A stretch of DNA of 8,475 nucleotides from Thiobacillaceae bacterium (GTDB taxonomy: Bacteria; Pseudomonadota; Gammaproteobacteria; Burkholderiales; Thiobacillaceae): NCBI GenBank assembly GCA_012274165.1, contig JAAPAA010000354.1, positions 1 to 8,475 of the forward strand, given 5' to 3'. Shown here in pieces: positions 1 to 6,758 of the stretch. Each line of letters opens with the position of its first letter. Position 1 is the first letter of the stretch. The notes under the pieces were generated by a model. It searched no databases. It saw only the letters and a program-made list of their open reading frames with translations, and had not been told where the DNA came from. The position numbers and the translations under genes were made by a program.

Positions 1-455
1 ACAGCGATGATCTCGTCGATCAGATAGCAGTCGAATTCGACTGCCATCGAAATCGCAAATCCCAGCCGCGCGCGCATGCCGGAGGAATAGGTCTTCACCG
101 GCTCGCGCATGTAGCGTCCGATTTCGGCAAACTCCTCCACGGCCGGCACCAGAGGCTCGGGGTCGACACCGTACACGCGGCAGATAAAGCGCAGGTTGTC
201 CATGCCGGTGAGCGAACCCTGGAAGCCGCCGCCGAACGCCAACGGCCATGAAACGCTCATCCGCCGCTTGACAGATCCGCTGGTGGGTTGCTCCGCGCCA
301 GCGAGCAGGCGGATCAGGGTGGACTTGCCAGACCCATTGCGGCCAAGGATGCCGAGCTTTTCCCCGCGCTTGACCGACAGGTCGATGCCGTCCAGGACGG
401 TAGTGTCCCCGTGGCGGGTGGAATACCGCTTGTGCACTTTGTGAAGTTCGATCAT
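1..455 (-). CDS. kpsT: Capsule polysaccharide ABC exporter ATP-binding protein (KpsT-like), 3' end cut by window edge
   Basis: This is the cytoplasmic ATPase that powers export of lipid-linked capsular polysaccharide through the KpsM permease. About 151 residues are visible from the start codon. The Walker A motif GRNGSGKST is at residues 38-46, a Q-loop glutamine follows GFGGG near residue 79 (GGGFQGSLTG), the ABC signature YSSGM is at 123-127, and Walker B FDCYLIDE is at 141-148. The KpsT/Wzt polysaccharide-export subfamily is typically about 215-250 aa, so roughly one third (H-loop and C-terminus) lies outside the window. The ATG at 455-453 overlaps the TGA of the permease gene (ATGA) and is preceded by GGAAGGTG about 10 nt upstream, which supports this start and coupled translation. 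A Wzt-type O-antigen ATPase is possible by sequence alone, but the kpsE- and kpsS-like neighbours favour capsule. Confidence 0.95.
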   Translation of the reverse strand, partial: MIELHKVHKRYSTRHGDTTVLDGIDLSVKRGEKLGILGRNGSGKSTLIRLLAGAEQPTSGSVKRRMSVSWPLAFGGGFQGSLTGMDNLRFICRVYGVDPEPLVPAVEEFAEIGRYMREPVKTYSSGMRARLGFAISMAVEFDCYLIDEIIA

Positions 456-1255
456 TCGGGCGTCACCTTCCGGCCGACAATCCGCAGTTGAGCCAGGCCC
501 AGCAATGTCAAGGCGGCGCACCACATGACCAGGTACCCCACGTCATAGTGGGATCGGATGTGCGTGCCGAAATACCCGTCCCTCAGCATTTCCGCGCCGT
601 TGACCATCGGAACCAGCAGAAGAAGTTGTTGAACACTTGGGGGAAAGGCATCCACCATGAAAGCGGCTCCCGAAAGGGGAAATGCCAGATAGCCCATCGG
701 ATGCCAAAGCTTCTCCACCACATCGGCCCTTTCGCTCAAGGCTCCCACCAGGAGGGACAGCGCAAAGCCGAACCAGGCCAGCAAAGACCAGGCTATCGCC
801 ACCTTGACCAGGTCTTCGGGTGGCTGCAGCCAGTCGATTGAGACGAAGACCGCCGAGAGAATGACGAAGGAGATGGTGGCACCTCCGGCCTCGAGGATCA
901 GACGGGCAAGAAAGATGTCGATGATCTTGACGTTGCGGTGGTACATCAGGGCCAGGTTGGGCTCTATCGCCTTGATACACCGCGAAGGCATGTTGCGCCA
1001 CAGGAGCACTGACGAATAGCCTGTCAGGGCAAAGGCAACGATCGGCAGGCTCGTCCCATGGAAAGCCCGGAACGCCGACCACAACGCAGTTACCCCGAGC
1101 GTGAATATCATCGGCTCGGCGAAAAGCCACAGAAAACCGATGTTGTGCCGGCCAAAGCGCGTCAGGGTTTCGCGCATGAGCAGCGCGCCGATGACGCGCC
1201 GCTGGATGGCCCAGGAGGTGCGAAGTGTCGTGGTGGAAACTGTCATGGCAGTCAT
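452..1255 (-). CDS. kpsM: Capsule polysaccharide ABC exporter permease (KpsM-like)
   Basis: This is the inner-membrane ABC-2 type permease that forms the translocation path for capsular polysaccharide with the KpsT-like ATPase. It is 267 aa from the chosen start, close to E. coli KpsM (about 258 aa). The N-terminal segment with RETLTRFGRHNIGFLWLFAE near residues 28-47 is the typical amphipathic entry of this family, followed by several hydrophobic stretches consistent with six membrane helices (for example IFTLGVTALWSAF, ISFVILSAVFVSI, LAWFGFALSLLVGAL, GYLVMWCAALTLLGLA). The frame is open to 1306, but the ATG at 1255-1253 shares one base with the kpsE stop (TGATG), which is the usual coupled arrangement. 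A second ATG at 1246, three codons later, is an equally possible start. Confidence 0.93.
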   Translation of the reverse strand: MTAMTVSTTTLRTSWAIQRRVIGALLMRETLTRFGRHNIGFLWLFAEPMIFTLGVTALWSAFRAFHGTSLPIVAFALTGYSSVLLWRNMPSRCIKAIEPNLALMYHRNVKIIDIFLARLILEAGGATISFVILSAVFVSIDWLQPPEDLVKVAIAWSLLAWFGFALSLLVGALSERADVVEKLWHPMGYLAFPLSGAAFMVDAFPPSVQQLLLLVPMVNGAEMLRDGYFGTHIRSHYDVGYLVMWCAALTLLGLAQLRIVGRKVTPE

Positions 1256-2364
1256 CAGCCTTGATGTTCCCGCATCCCGGCCAGGAGCATGCTCAAGATG
1301 CCCCACGCCACCAGGCCGAGAATGAGAGTGGCCGCAATGCTCCTGACGCGACGCGGCTCCTGCGCGACGTCGGGCAGGTTGGGCTGAGCGATGCGCTCCA
1401 GGTACACCTGCTGGCGCAGGGCTTCGCTGCGAGCACTTTCCAGGCTGGCCAGGGCACTGCCCAGTTGCTTGTTGGCGAAGTCCGCATCCAGCGCCAGGCG
1501 CTGGTATTCAGCAGCCTTGGTCGCCAATGAGGCCTGGCTGCCCGTCACGCGCGAGTTCTCCTTGGCAATCTCACCTTGCAGCACTTTGCTGTGGTTCTTC
1601 AGGGAAGGTATCTGTGGATTGGCCGGCGTGAAGGCCGTGAGCTGCGCCAGCTGGGTGGTGTTGACGATCAGTTCGTCCTGAAGCTTGGCCACCCGCTCGA
1701 TCTGCATGGTTGCCTGGCGATCGGGATCCACCACGTTTTGCGCGCTGCGATACTCCGATACGGCCAGCCCTGCGGCCTTGGCCTTCTTTTCGGCAACTGC
1801 AACCTCCGTGGCGGCGTAGCGAATCAAGTCCTGCCGGCCACGCTCGTTGAGGTGGTTGACGAGATTCTCGCTTTGTTCGAGCAGGATGCGATTGGCATTG
1901 GCGGCGTCTTGCGCCGTAAAAGCCTTGACTGCCAGCGTGACGATGGAGGAGGCGGAATCGGTCTGCACATCCACCTTGTGCTGGTAATAGCGGTGCAGCG
2001 CCTCCATGCTGCTGTCGGCATCCAGGCCCGCGAACCGGCTGAACACGTCCACGCTTGGGTTTGAGTAGGCTGCCATGATCCCCATCTTGTCTTCGAGCAC
2101 CCGCAGCGCGTCCCTGGAGAGGATGTATTCGCGCACCGTGGAGCTGTCGTCCTGCGTCTTGCCGAAGCCCGCCCCCTGAAGCAGGTTTCCAAGCGACGGA
2201 GCCGCGGGACGGTCTGGACTTCGCACCACGAAGCGCGCTTCGGAGGTGTAGATGTCACTTGCCCAAAATCCGTAATAGGCGGCTATCAGGATGGTTGGGA
2301 GGGCGACCGTGAACAACAGTCCCCATTTCAACTGCGCCAGGTAATTCTTGAATTTGAAAAGCAT
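1255..2364 (-). CDS. kpsE: Capsule polysaccharide export inner-membrane protein (KpsE/CtrB/BexC-like, PCP-3)
   Basis: This is a periplasmic polysaccharide co-polymerase-type adaptor that links the KpsMT exporter to the outer-membrane channel. The protein is 369 aa and has the family layout. A short cytoplasmic N-terminus is followed by a membrane helix at about residues 14-34 (LLFTVALPTILIAAYYGFW). A large periplasmic domain follows, with long charged or alanine-rich predicted coiled-coil segments at about 170-320. The family box QVYLERIAQPNLPDVA is at about residues 320-335, and a C-terminal helix (AATLILGLVAWGILSMLL) ends just before the terminus. The early segment IYTSEARFVVRSPD is also typical of KpsE, CtrB and BexC. 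The stop overlaps the kpsM start. The start ATG at 2364-2362 has only a weak AGAGA Shine-Dalgarno element. The 31-bp gap to the upstream gene suggests the same transcript. Confidence 0.95.
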   Translation of the reverse strand: MLFKFKNYLAQLKWGLLFTVALPTILIAAYYGFWASDIYTSEARFVVRSPDRPAAPSLGNLLQGAGFGKTQDDSSTVREYILSRDALRVLEDKMGIMAAYSNPSVDVFSRFAGLDADSSMEALHRYYQHKVDVQTDSASSIVTLAVKAFTAQDAANANRILLEQSENLVNHLNERGRQDLIRYAATEVAVAEKKAKAAGLAVSEYRSAQNVVDPDRQATMQIERVAKLQDELIVNTTQLAQLTAFTPANPQIPSLKNHSKVLQGEIAKENSRVTGSQASLATKAAEYQRLALDADFANKQLGSALASLESARSEALRQQVYLERIAQPNLPDVAQEPRRVRSIAATLILGLVAWGILSMLLAGMREHQG

Positions 2365-2395
2365 GATTGATCTCTAGTTTTGAAAGCGTGTTTGA

Positions 2396-3805
2396 CTATG
2401 CGCGACCATATATGTCCTCAAACCTCACGATGTCGTCCTCGCCCAGGTAGCTCCCGCTTTGGACCTCGATCAGGACCAGATCGACAGGACCGGCGTTCGT
2501 CAGGCGGTGCTTGTTGCCCGCAGGTATGTATGTCGATTGGTTGGAGTGCAGCACCAGGTCGACGTCTCCATTCACGACAGTTGCCTCGCCGCTGATGACG
2601 ATCCAGTGTTCGCTGCGGTGGTGGTGCATCTGCAGGCTCAGGGACCCGCCGGGTTTCACTTCGATCCTCTTGATCTTGAACTGCGCACCCTCTTCGATCA
2701 CTGAATAGGTGCCCCACGGCCGATGCACGGTCTTGTGAAGCTTGTGTGCGTCGTGCCCCTGCGTCTTGAGCATTCCGTACAGGTGTTTGACGTCTTGAAT
2801 GCTCGCACGGTTGGCTACCAGGAGCGCGTCCGGTGTGTCGATGACAACCAGGTTCTGCACGCCCACCGTTCCCACCAGCCGATGGCTGCTTTGCACGTAG
2901 CAGTTCTGCGTGTCGTGGAGGATGGCCTGACCGCTAACGCGATTGCCCTCGAAGTCCGCCGTTGTGAGGTCGCTGATGGCACTCCATGATCCGATGTCGC
3001 TCCAGCCGATCTCGCAAGGAACGACGGCGGCGACCCGCGTGAGTTCCATGACGGCGTAGTCGATGGAAGCGTCTGGCACCTTGGCAAAGCCCTCCGCACC
3101 CAGTTCCAGCTTCTGGCAATTGGCGCCCGCCGAGGCGCGCGCCGAATCGACGCATGCGCGTGTCGCCCCGAGAATCTTGGGACAATGCTCGTCCATTTCG
3201 CGCAGCATGACGCCCGCCTTGAAGCAGAACATGCCCGAATTCCACAGAAAGCGGCCGCTCGACACGTAATGCCGCGCTATCTCGACGTCGGGCTTCTCCA
3301 CGAAGCGCATGACTTCGTTCCCCTCGAACTCGATATAGCCAAAACCCGTCTCCGGCCGGTCGGGCCGGATGCCAAACGTGGCGATATGGCCGTCGCGCGC
3401 CATCGCGCCTGCGGTGGCCACGGCCGCCTGAAATGCCGGCAGATCCAGGATCAGGTGATCTGCCGGCAGGATCAGGAGAAGCGCGTCGTCGCCGTGCGTC
3501 TTCTGGACCTGCAGGCAAGCGGCCGCTACAGCGGCCGCCGTGTTGCGGCCGAATGGTTCCAGCACATAGGTTGTCTGCACCTCGGCCAGGATGGAGCTGT
3601 ATTCATCCTCGGTCTTGAACAACAGCTCGCGATTGGTGACGGTCATGATCTCGTGCACGCCATCGAGCGAAGCGGCCCGAAGAAACGTCTTTTGCAGCAG
3701 GCTCTGGCCGTCCGCCATGTGCATGAAGGGTTTCGGATGCGTTTCGCGCGAGACCGGCCACAGGCGCGAACCGGCGCCGCCGCAAAGAATGACGGGAATG
3801 AGCAT
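2396..3805 (-). CDS. manC: Bifunctional mannose-1-phosphate guanylyltransferase / mannose-6-phosphate isomerase (type II PMI-GMP)
   Basis: This cytosolic enzyme converts fructose-6-P to mannose-6-P and mannose-1-P plus GTP to GDP-mannose, a precursor for mannose, fucose or deoxyhexose units of surface polysaccharides. The 469-aa length matches AlgA/XanB/CpsB-type enzymes. The nucleotidyltransferase signature is visible at residues 8-27 (LCGGAGSRLWP...HPKPF), the FVEKP motif at 168-172, and the type II isomerase cupin with QMHHHRSEHW at 392-401 (metal-binding histidines). The C-terminal GSYLGEDDIVRFEDIY is at about 451-466. The frame is open upstream to 3952, but the ATG at 3805-3803 begins exactly at the family N-terminus and has a strong GGAGGT 8 nt upstream; the extra 49 residues overlap the end of kpsS. 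A phosphomannomutase would be needed between the two activities and is not in the window. Confidence 0.96.
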   Translation of the reverse strand: MLIPVILCGGAGSRLWPVSRETHPKPFMHMADGQSLLQKTFLRAASLDGVHEIMTVTNRELLFKTEDEYSSILAEVQTTYVLEPFGRNTAAAVAAACLQVQKTHGDDALLLILPADHLILDLPAFQAAVATAGAMARDGHIATFGIRPDRPETGFGYIEFEGNEVMRFVEKPDVEIARHYVSSGRFLWNSGMFCFKAGVMLREMDEHCPKILGATRACVDSARASAGANCQKLELGAEGFAKVPDASIDYAVMELTRVAAVVPCEIGWSDIGSWSAISDLTTADFEGNRVSGQAILHDTQNCYVQSSHRLVGTVGVQNLVVIDTPDALLVANRASIQDVKHLYGMLKTQGHDAHKLHKTVHRPWGTYSVIEEGAQFKIKRIEVKPGGSLSLQMHHHRSEHWIVISGEATVVNGDVDLVLHSNQSTYIPAGNKHRLTNAGPVDLVLIEVQSGSYLGEDDIVRFEDIYGRA

Positions 3806-3813
3806 GTTGGAGT

Positions 3814-3819
3814 ACCTCC
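3814..3819 (-). promoter_or_regulatory. Shine-Dalgarno site fixing the manC start
   Basis: GGAGGT reads on the minus strand 8 nt before the ATG at 3805. It sits between the kpsS stop (3823) and this ATG. It is the best SD sequence in the operon and decides between this start and the longer open frame that reaches back into kpsS. Confidence 0.8.
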
Positions 3820-3822
3820 GGT

Positions 3823-5127
3823 TCAATTGCGGGACCATGACAGTGGCTCGGTTCGGCTTGCATAGACGCTTGCCGGAACCTGCGTGAGATTCTTGAGCTG
3901 CGCCAGGAACAAGCTGGTCACAACCGGGTCGGGCCGCTGGCGATCGAGCCAAAACTCATCCAGATCGCCTGAAAAGGTCAGGTGCGGCCGCTTGTAAAGG
4001 GAATCGCCGAGCACGATCAATGGGACGCACCGCTCCAGTGCCTGCAGACCCACCGTGCTGTTGATCACGATCGTGCCGAGCGAGTGTTCGGCGATGTCGG
4101 GCGTGTCCCCCTCGACCATGTGATGAACCCGGGAAGCGATCTTCAGATCGGCGGCCACTTCGCCGATGAAATTCGAGTGGCCGGGGCCGCCACGGGCATG
4201 GGGGTGCTGGCGGAAGACGAGATGGGATTCCTTGGGCGCATGCTCGGCGAAGGACCGCATGACACGCAGGATGAACGCAAAGTTGCTTGAAAACGAACTG
4301 TGTTGAGTGATCTGGTAGTCACCCTCCAGCTGCAAGGGAACAAAGAAGTACGGCGGTCTGGAGTCGATCAGCCAGCGTTGCAAGCGGCGGTCCGCAGACC
4401 GGTGCAGACCCTTCCGAAGCCACGATTTCGCCCAATACCGACCATAGAAGAACGGGTCGTCGCAGCGGTGGTGTTGGTAGTCCGGATAGCTGTCACGCTG
4501 CAACTTCATGGCCGCGTAGTGCTGGGTCGCATGCCAGGCCATCTTTTGAAAATGCGATGGACTGATGTCGGGCCTCAGGCCGAAGGGAGGCGTGCGAACG
4601 GGCACCCCGGGTTGCGCGTCGCTGCTGTCCCAGGTGTATCGATCCAAGGTAGTCGAGTAGCCATTGACGCCCCCGAGTTCCATGGTGACGTACCCGGGTC
4701 GAAAGTAGCCCTCTTCGGTCACGACCACCGGCAGGTCAATCGCGCGTGCCCGCTCGATCGCGACCTTGTGATACTGCCGGGATTGCCCGAACAGGACGAT
4801 GCAATCGGGTTTCCACCGTCTCAGTTGCTCGGCAAAGAAAGTTGGCCACACGCTGGCCGGGCCATTGAAGCGGATGGGCCTGACTGCCTTGCAGTCATTC
4901 TCGTCGCCGCCCTGGAACACCACTCGCCGCACTTCAGTTCCGCCAGCGAGCAGCCATCGCGCGACCCGGTCGAAAAAGGGACCCACCGGCCCTTGAAGGA
5001 ACAACACTCGACGGGCGGAGGAAAGGCACAGGAGCGCCGGATTGGAGCTCGTGGCAGCCGGCCCGGTGTCGACAAAGTCTGGGCGCGCAAACTTTTGTTC
5101 ATCGAGAAAGGCCAATCGCTCCGTCAT
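3823..5127 (-). CDS. kpsS: Capsule polysaccharide biosynthesis Kdo transferase (KpsS-like)
   Basis: KpsS is the cytoplasmic glycosyltransferase that, in characterised group 2 capsule systems, adds the first beta-Kdo to phosphatidylglycerol. KpsC then extends the Kdo linker on which the capsule is exported. The 434-aa product has the family marks in order: VLFLQGPVGPFFDRVARWL at residues 41-59, VVTEEGYFRPGYVTMELGG at about 135-153, FRQHPHARG and VHHMVEGDTPDIAEHS in the C-terminal half, and IVINSTVGLQAL followed by LTFSGDLDEFW near the end. It is somewhat longer than E. coli KpsS (about 390 aa); the extra length is mostly about 38 residues before the conserved start. The ATG at 5127 has GGAGG 9 nt upstream, so the extension appears to be translated. 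It is the first gene of the operon in this window, 17 bp before manC. The two homologues KpsS and KpsC share a domain, but the QGPVGPFF motif and the length favour KpsS. Confidence 0.92.
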   Translation of the reverse strand: MTERLAFLDEQKFARPDFVDTGPAATSSNPALLCLSSARRVLFLQGPVGPFFDRVARWLLAGGTEVRRVVFQGGDENDCKAVRPIRFNGPASVWPTFFAEQLRRWKPDCIVLFGQSRQYHKVAIERARAIDLPVVVTEEGYFRPGYVTMELGGVNGYSTTLDRYTWDSSDAQPGVPVRTPPFGLRPDISPSHFQKMAWHATQHYAAMKLQRDSYPDYQHHRCDDPFFYGRYWAKSWLRKGLHRSADRRLQRWLIDSRPPYFFVPLQLEGDYQITQHSSFSSNFAFILRVMRSFAEHAPKESHLVFRQHPHARGGPGHSNFIGEVAADLKIASRVHHMVEGDTPDIAEHSLGTIVINSTVGLQALERCVPLIVLGDSLYKRPHLTFSGDLDEFWLDRQRPDPVVTSLFLAQLKNLTQVPASVYASRTEPLSWSRN

Positions 5128-5136
5128 ATTTTCCCG

Positions 5137-5141
5137 CCTCC
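5137..5141 (-). promoter_or_regulatory. Shine-Dalgarno site of kpsS
   Basis: GGAGG reads on the minus strand 9 nt before the ATG at 5127. It supports the long N-terminus of the KpsS-like protein over any internal start. Confidence 0.65.
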
Positions 5142-5158
5142 GCTTTGTTACAACTTTG

Positions 5159-5170
5159 ACAACTGGTTGT
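5159..5170. promoter_or_regulatory. Inverted repeat ACAAC-TG-GTTGT upstream of the capsule operon
   Basis: A perfect 5-bp dyad with a 2-bp spacer lies 32-43 bp upstream of the kpsS start. Its position suits a repressor or activator site near the transcription start. No convincing sigma-70 -35/-10 pair was found, so the regulatory role is inferred from position and symmetry only. Confidence 0.3.
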
Positions 5171-5171
5171 C

Positions 5172-5191
5172 CGGGTAGCCATGCATACCCG
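5172..5191. promoter_or_regulatory. Inverted repeat CGGGTA-N8-TACCCG upstream of the capsule operon
   Basis: Perfect 6-bp arms are separated by 8 nt, one base beyond the ACAAC/GTTGT dyad and 45-64 bp before the kpsS start. It could be an operator half-site pair or a weak hairpin in the leader. There is no U-tract, so it is not a terminator. Confidence 0.35.
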
Positions 5192-5506
5192 ATGTTTACT
5201 TTCGACAGTGGCCCCCCTAAAAGGCCCTAGAGCTCTGTTCAGCGCCGCGCATGTGTTGCGCATTCCACCCAATACCAACGGCACACGAAAACTTTCTCCG
5301 TAAGATGGAATTTCGACCGAGAAAAGCTCAGCAATCGGATCCCCCATGTGTCGCTGTAAGTCAGGTCACGATATGTTTCCGCTGAGCTACAAGTGGGTCT
5401 AATGCAAACTGCGCGCCAGCTACTCCAGAGGCGGAAGTTGAAAGTCCGCGAAAACGGCCGAAGCCGTGTCGGTAACCAATTCCTACAGGCAAGAGCGCGC
5501 GCTCAA
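5192..5506. other. Non-coding stretch between the capsule operon and the repeat block
   Basis: No supported gene is present. The open frames on both strands give proteins without recognisable domains or start signals. The part after about 5360 (TCAGGTCACG, then TTTCCGCTGAG...AAGTGGGTC) may already belong to the left end of the decayed mobile element that continues with the tandem repeats and transposase fragment. That assignment is inferred from adjacency only. An 8-bp palindrome AGAGCTCT is at 5229-5236. Confidence 0.4.
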
Positions 5507-5619
5507 CACCCAAAAACTGGTGGGCGAATACACCCAGCGTCAGACGTGGGGAACCTGCCCAAATCTGGGGAACCCACCCAGAAATGGGGGAAGACACCCA
5601 AAATCGGGGAGGCACACCC
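5507..5619 (+). repeat. Imperfect 19-24-bp tandem repeats (TGGGGAA...CACCCA)
   Basis: About five degenerate units follow each other. They are at about 5513-5536 (ACTGGTGGGCGAATACACCCA), 5537-5560 (ACGTGGGGAACCTGCCC), 5561-5579 (AATCTGGGGAACCCACCC), 5580-5599 (GAAATGGGGGAAGACACCC) and 5600-5619 (AAATCGGGGAGGCACACCC). A leading CACCCA sits at 5507-5512. The last three units are 19, 20 and 20 bp long. All have an A-rich start, a G-run, a short spacer and a CACCC end. The block stands just before a transposase fragment, so subterminal transposase-binding sites of an insertion element are the most likely explanation. A regulatory array remains possible. Confidence 0.75.
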
Positions 5620-5693
5620 GCCGAAGAGTGGATTCCAGAACACGGTGACTGCGGATTCCGGTCGAGCGTGACCGATTTGGGTGGCATCGACTC

Positions 5694-5935
5694 ATCCGGA
5701 GTCCTGGAGCTGAGGCCGATCAAGGACGACCGCGGCTGGGCAACCGGTTGTACGACGAGGCCGTTCGCCAGGCCTGGATAGTGCTTTGGGAACCAGGTGA
5801 TCGCGTTTGCGGAAGGCGACCAAGGGCTCTACCCGTCCTGATCGACGCCATGGAACACCATGGCCATCTCATTTTGGACGCTGAGATCTAGGACAAATGT
5901 CGCAACACGGCGATTTGCGTGGTGTTGTTCCGCTT
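5694..5935 (+). pseudogene. Fragment of an rve/DDE-type transposase (integrase-like)
   Basis: Reading from 5694, the translation gives GRPRLGNRLYDEAVRQAWIV, then LWEPGDRVCGRRPRALPVLI and DAMEHHGHLILDAEI. This matches the conserved N-terminal linker of a family of rve-domain transposases common in Burkholderiales, of the form YDEAV..AL.VLWEASDR.CGKRLKALLP.L..AMERHGHL. A TAG at 5889-5891 ends the frame. A frame-shifted stretch beginning ATGTCGCAACACGG at 5897 resembles the next family block (MSAATIDR). The N-terminal region before the linker and the DDE catalytic domain are missing, so this is a dead remnant. The family assignment is from memory of the consensus, not a search. Confidence 0.65.
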
Positions 5936-6205
5936 GCCAGCCCCGCCATCCGTCGAACTCGGCTAAACCAAGAGTCACAGTCATGAAAGACCATCAACGA
6001 CTTGCCCCGCAAGGCCAGCCCGACCGCCGGGCGCTCTCATTCGAGCAACGCTCCCTCGAGCTCATTCGCCATCACCAAGGCCGACTGGGCGTCCGTAGGC
6101 CCACTGTCCTGCCGACATTCAGCCGCTCGGAGTGGCAAGATTCGCCGGGCCTGCGCCTGTAGCAGTAAAGGGGCAGCCGGCCGTCCCGATCACCGGCACG
6201 TCACC
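5936..6205. other. Non-coding stretch after the transposase remnant
   Basis: Short open frames on both strands give low-complexity, serine- and arginine-rich products with no recognisable domain, so none is called as a gene. The region probably contains further decayed mobile DNA. Its right end leads into the palindromes upstream of the 6279 gene. Confidence 0.4.
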
Positions 6206-6229
6206 TTGAATTCAACCGATGTACATCGG
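6206..6229. promoter_or_regulatory. Two abutting perfect palindromes, candidate operator
   Basis: TTGAATTCAA (6206-6215, 10 bp) is immediately followed by CCGATGTACATCGG (6216-6229, 14 bp). Both are perfect dyads with no spacer between them. They lie 50-73 bp upstream of the start of the 159-aa gene, a reasonable operator position. No clear -35/-10 boxes were found near them. Regulation of the downstream pair is an inference. Confidence 0.45.
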
Positions 6230-6278
6230 CCCGTGGGTGTCAGGTCACGCTTGGCGCTCCGGGCCAAAGCAGAGAAAC

Positions 6279-6758
6279 ATGCAACTAAGCTGCAAGGAAG
6301 GCGACCTCGCGGTCGTCATTGATGACACGCCGCCGTGCGCGGGCAACATCGGCAGAATCGTCGAGGTCAGGGGGCCGGTAGAACACAACTTCCGCGGTCT
6401 GCCGTGCTGGCTTATCAAGCCGGTGAGCCCCAGTCCCTACATCGCGGAGTACTTCTACCGTTGCATTACATTGATTTACGTGACCCCAACCGACTACGCC
6501 GCCGATGAACTTGACCTTTGGAAACAGGCGCTGCGAGAGCAGCGCCGGGCAGAACGGGAGCTCGATGCAGCAGGCCAGAAACGGCGGCCGAAACGCGTCA
6601 TCGAATTGATGCCAATGTGGCAGGCATTGAGAACGCGCGCCGACTTGCTGCTGGCCGAGGCGGTCAAGGTGAAGTGCTCGTTCACGACCCAGAAAATCAT
6701 GACGGACTGGGTCAGCACCACAATGCCCGGCGCCCTGCAAGTTGGGGCAAGCGCGTGA
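6279..6758 (+). CDS. Hypothetical protein, coupled to a universal stress protein
   Basis: I do not recognise the full-length family. From the ATG at 6279 the product is 159 aa. Residues 1-34 (MQLSCKEGDLAVVIDD, then AGNIGRIVEV) resemble the small beta-barrel (KOW-like) opening of short accessory or phage proteins found in Burkholderiales, which often begin MQL.CK.GDLA. Residues 76-107 are a highly charged helix (ELDLWKQALREQRRAEREL, then a KRRPKR patch) that could bind nucleic acid. The C-terminal third has no evident motif. There is no signal peptide or membrane segment. The frame is open from 6219, but the ATG at 6279 has AGAGA 4 nt upstream and fits the recognised N-terminus. Its stop overlaps the next gene as GTGA, so the two are probably translated together. 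Confidence 0.7.
   Translation: MQLSCKEGDLAVVIDDTPPCAGNIGRIVEVRGPVEHNFRGLPCWLIKPVSPSPYIAEYFYRCITLIYVTPTDYAADELDLWKQALREQRRAERELDAAGQKRRPKRVIELMPMWQALRTRADLLLAEAVKVKCSFTTQKIMTDWVSTTMPGALQVGASA

Noticed and set aside
1256..1306. 17-codon N-terminal extension of the KpsM-like permease
   Set aside because: It lies inside the kpsE 3' end; the TGATG overlap at 1253-1257 is the usual coupled start, and the extension has no family match.
3185..3865. 226-codon plus-strand open frame opposite manC
   Set aside because: It is an antisense shadow of the mannose enzyme, with no family resemblance.
3806..3952. 49-codon N-terminal extension of manC
   Set aside because: It overlaps the end of kpsS, has no homology to the enzyme family, and a strong GGAGGT precedes the internal ATG at 3805.
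4300..5178. 292-codon open frame on the plus strand opposite kpsS
   Set aside because: It is a high-GC antisense shadow of a clearly conserved gene; its translation has no recognisable domain or start signal.
5099..5347. 82-codon minus-strand frame spanning the kpsS leader
   Set aside because: It overlaps the kpsS start and both inverted repeats; its product has no recognisable features and no ribosome-binding site.
5547..5612. Possible G-quadruplex from the four G-runs in the tandem repeats
   Set aside because: The runs are separated by about 15-17 nt, giving loops too long for a stable quadruplex; transposase sites explain the spacing better.
5507..5619. CRISPR-like array
   Set aside because: Units are contiguous and degenerate, with no unique spacers of constant length and no cas genes nearby.
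6518..6754. Upstream extension of the universal stress protein frame
   Set aside because: It is a shadow of the 159-aa gene; USP homology begins exactly at the GTG at 6755.
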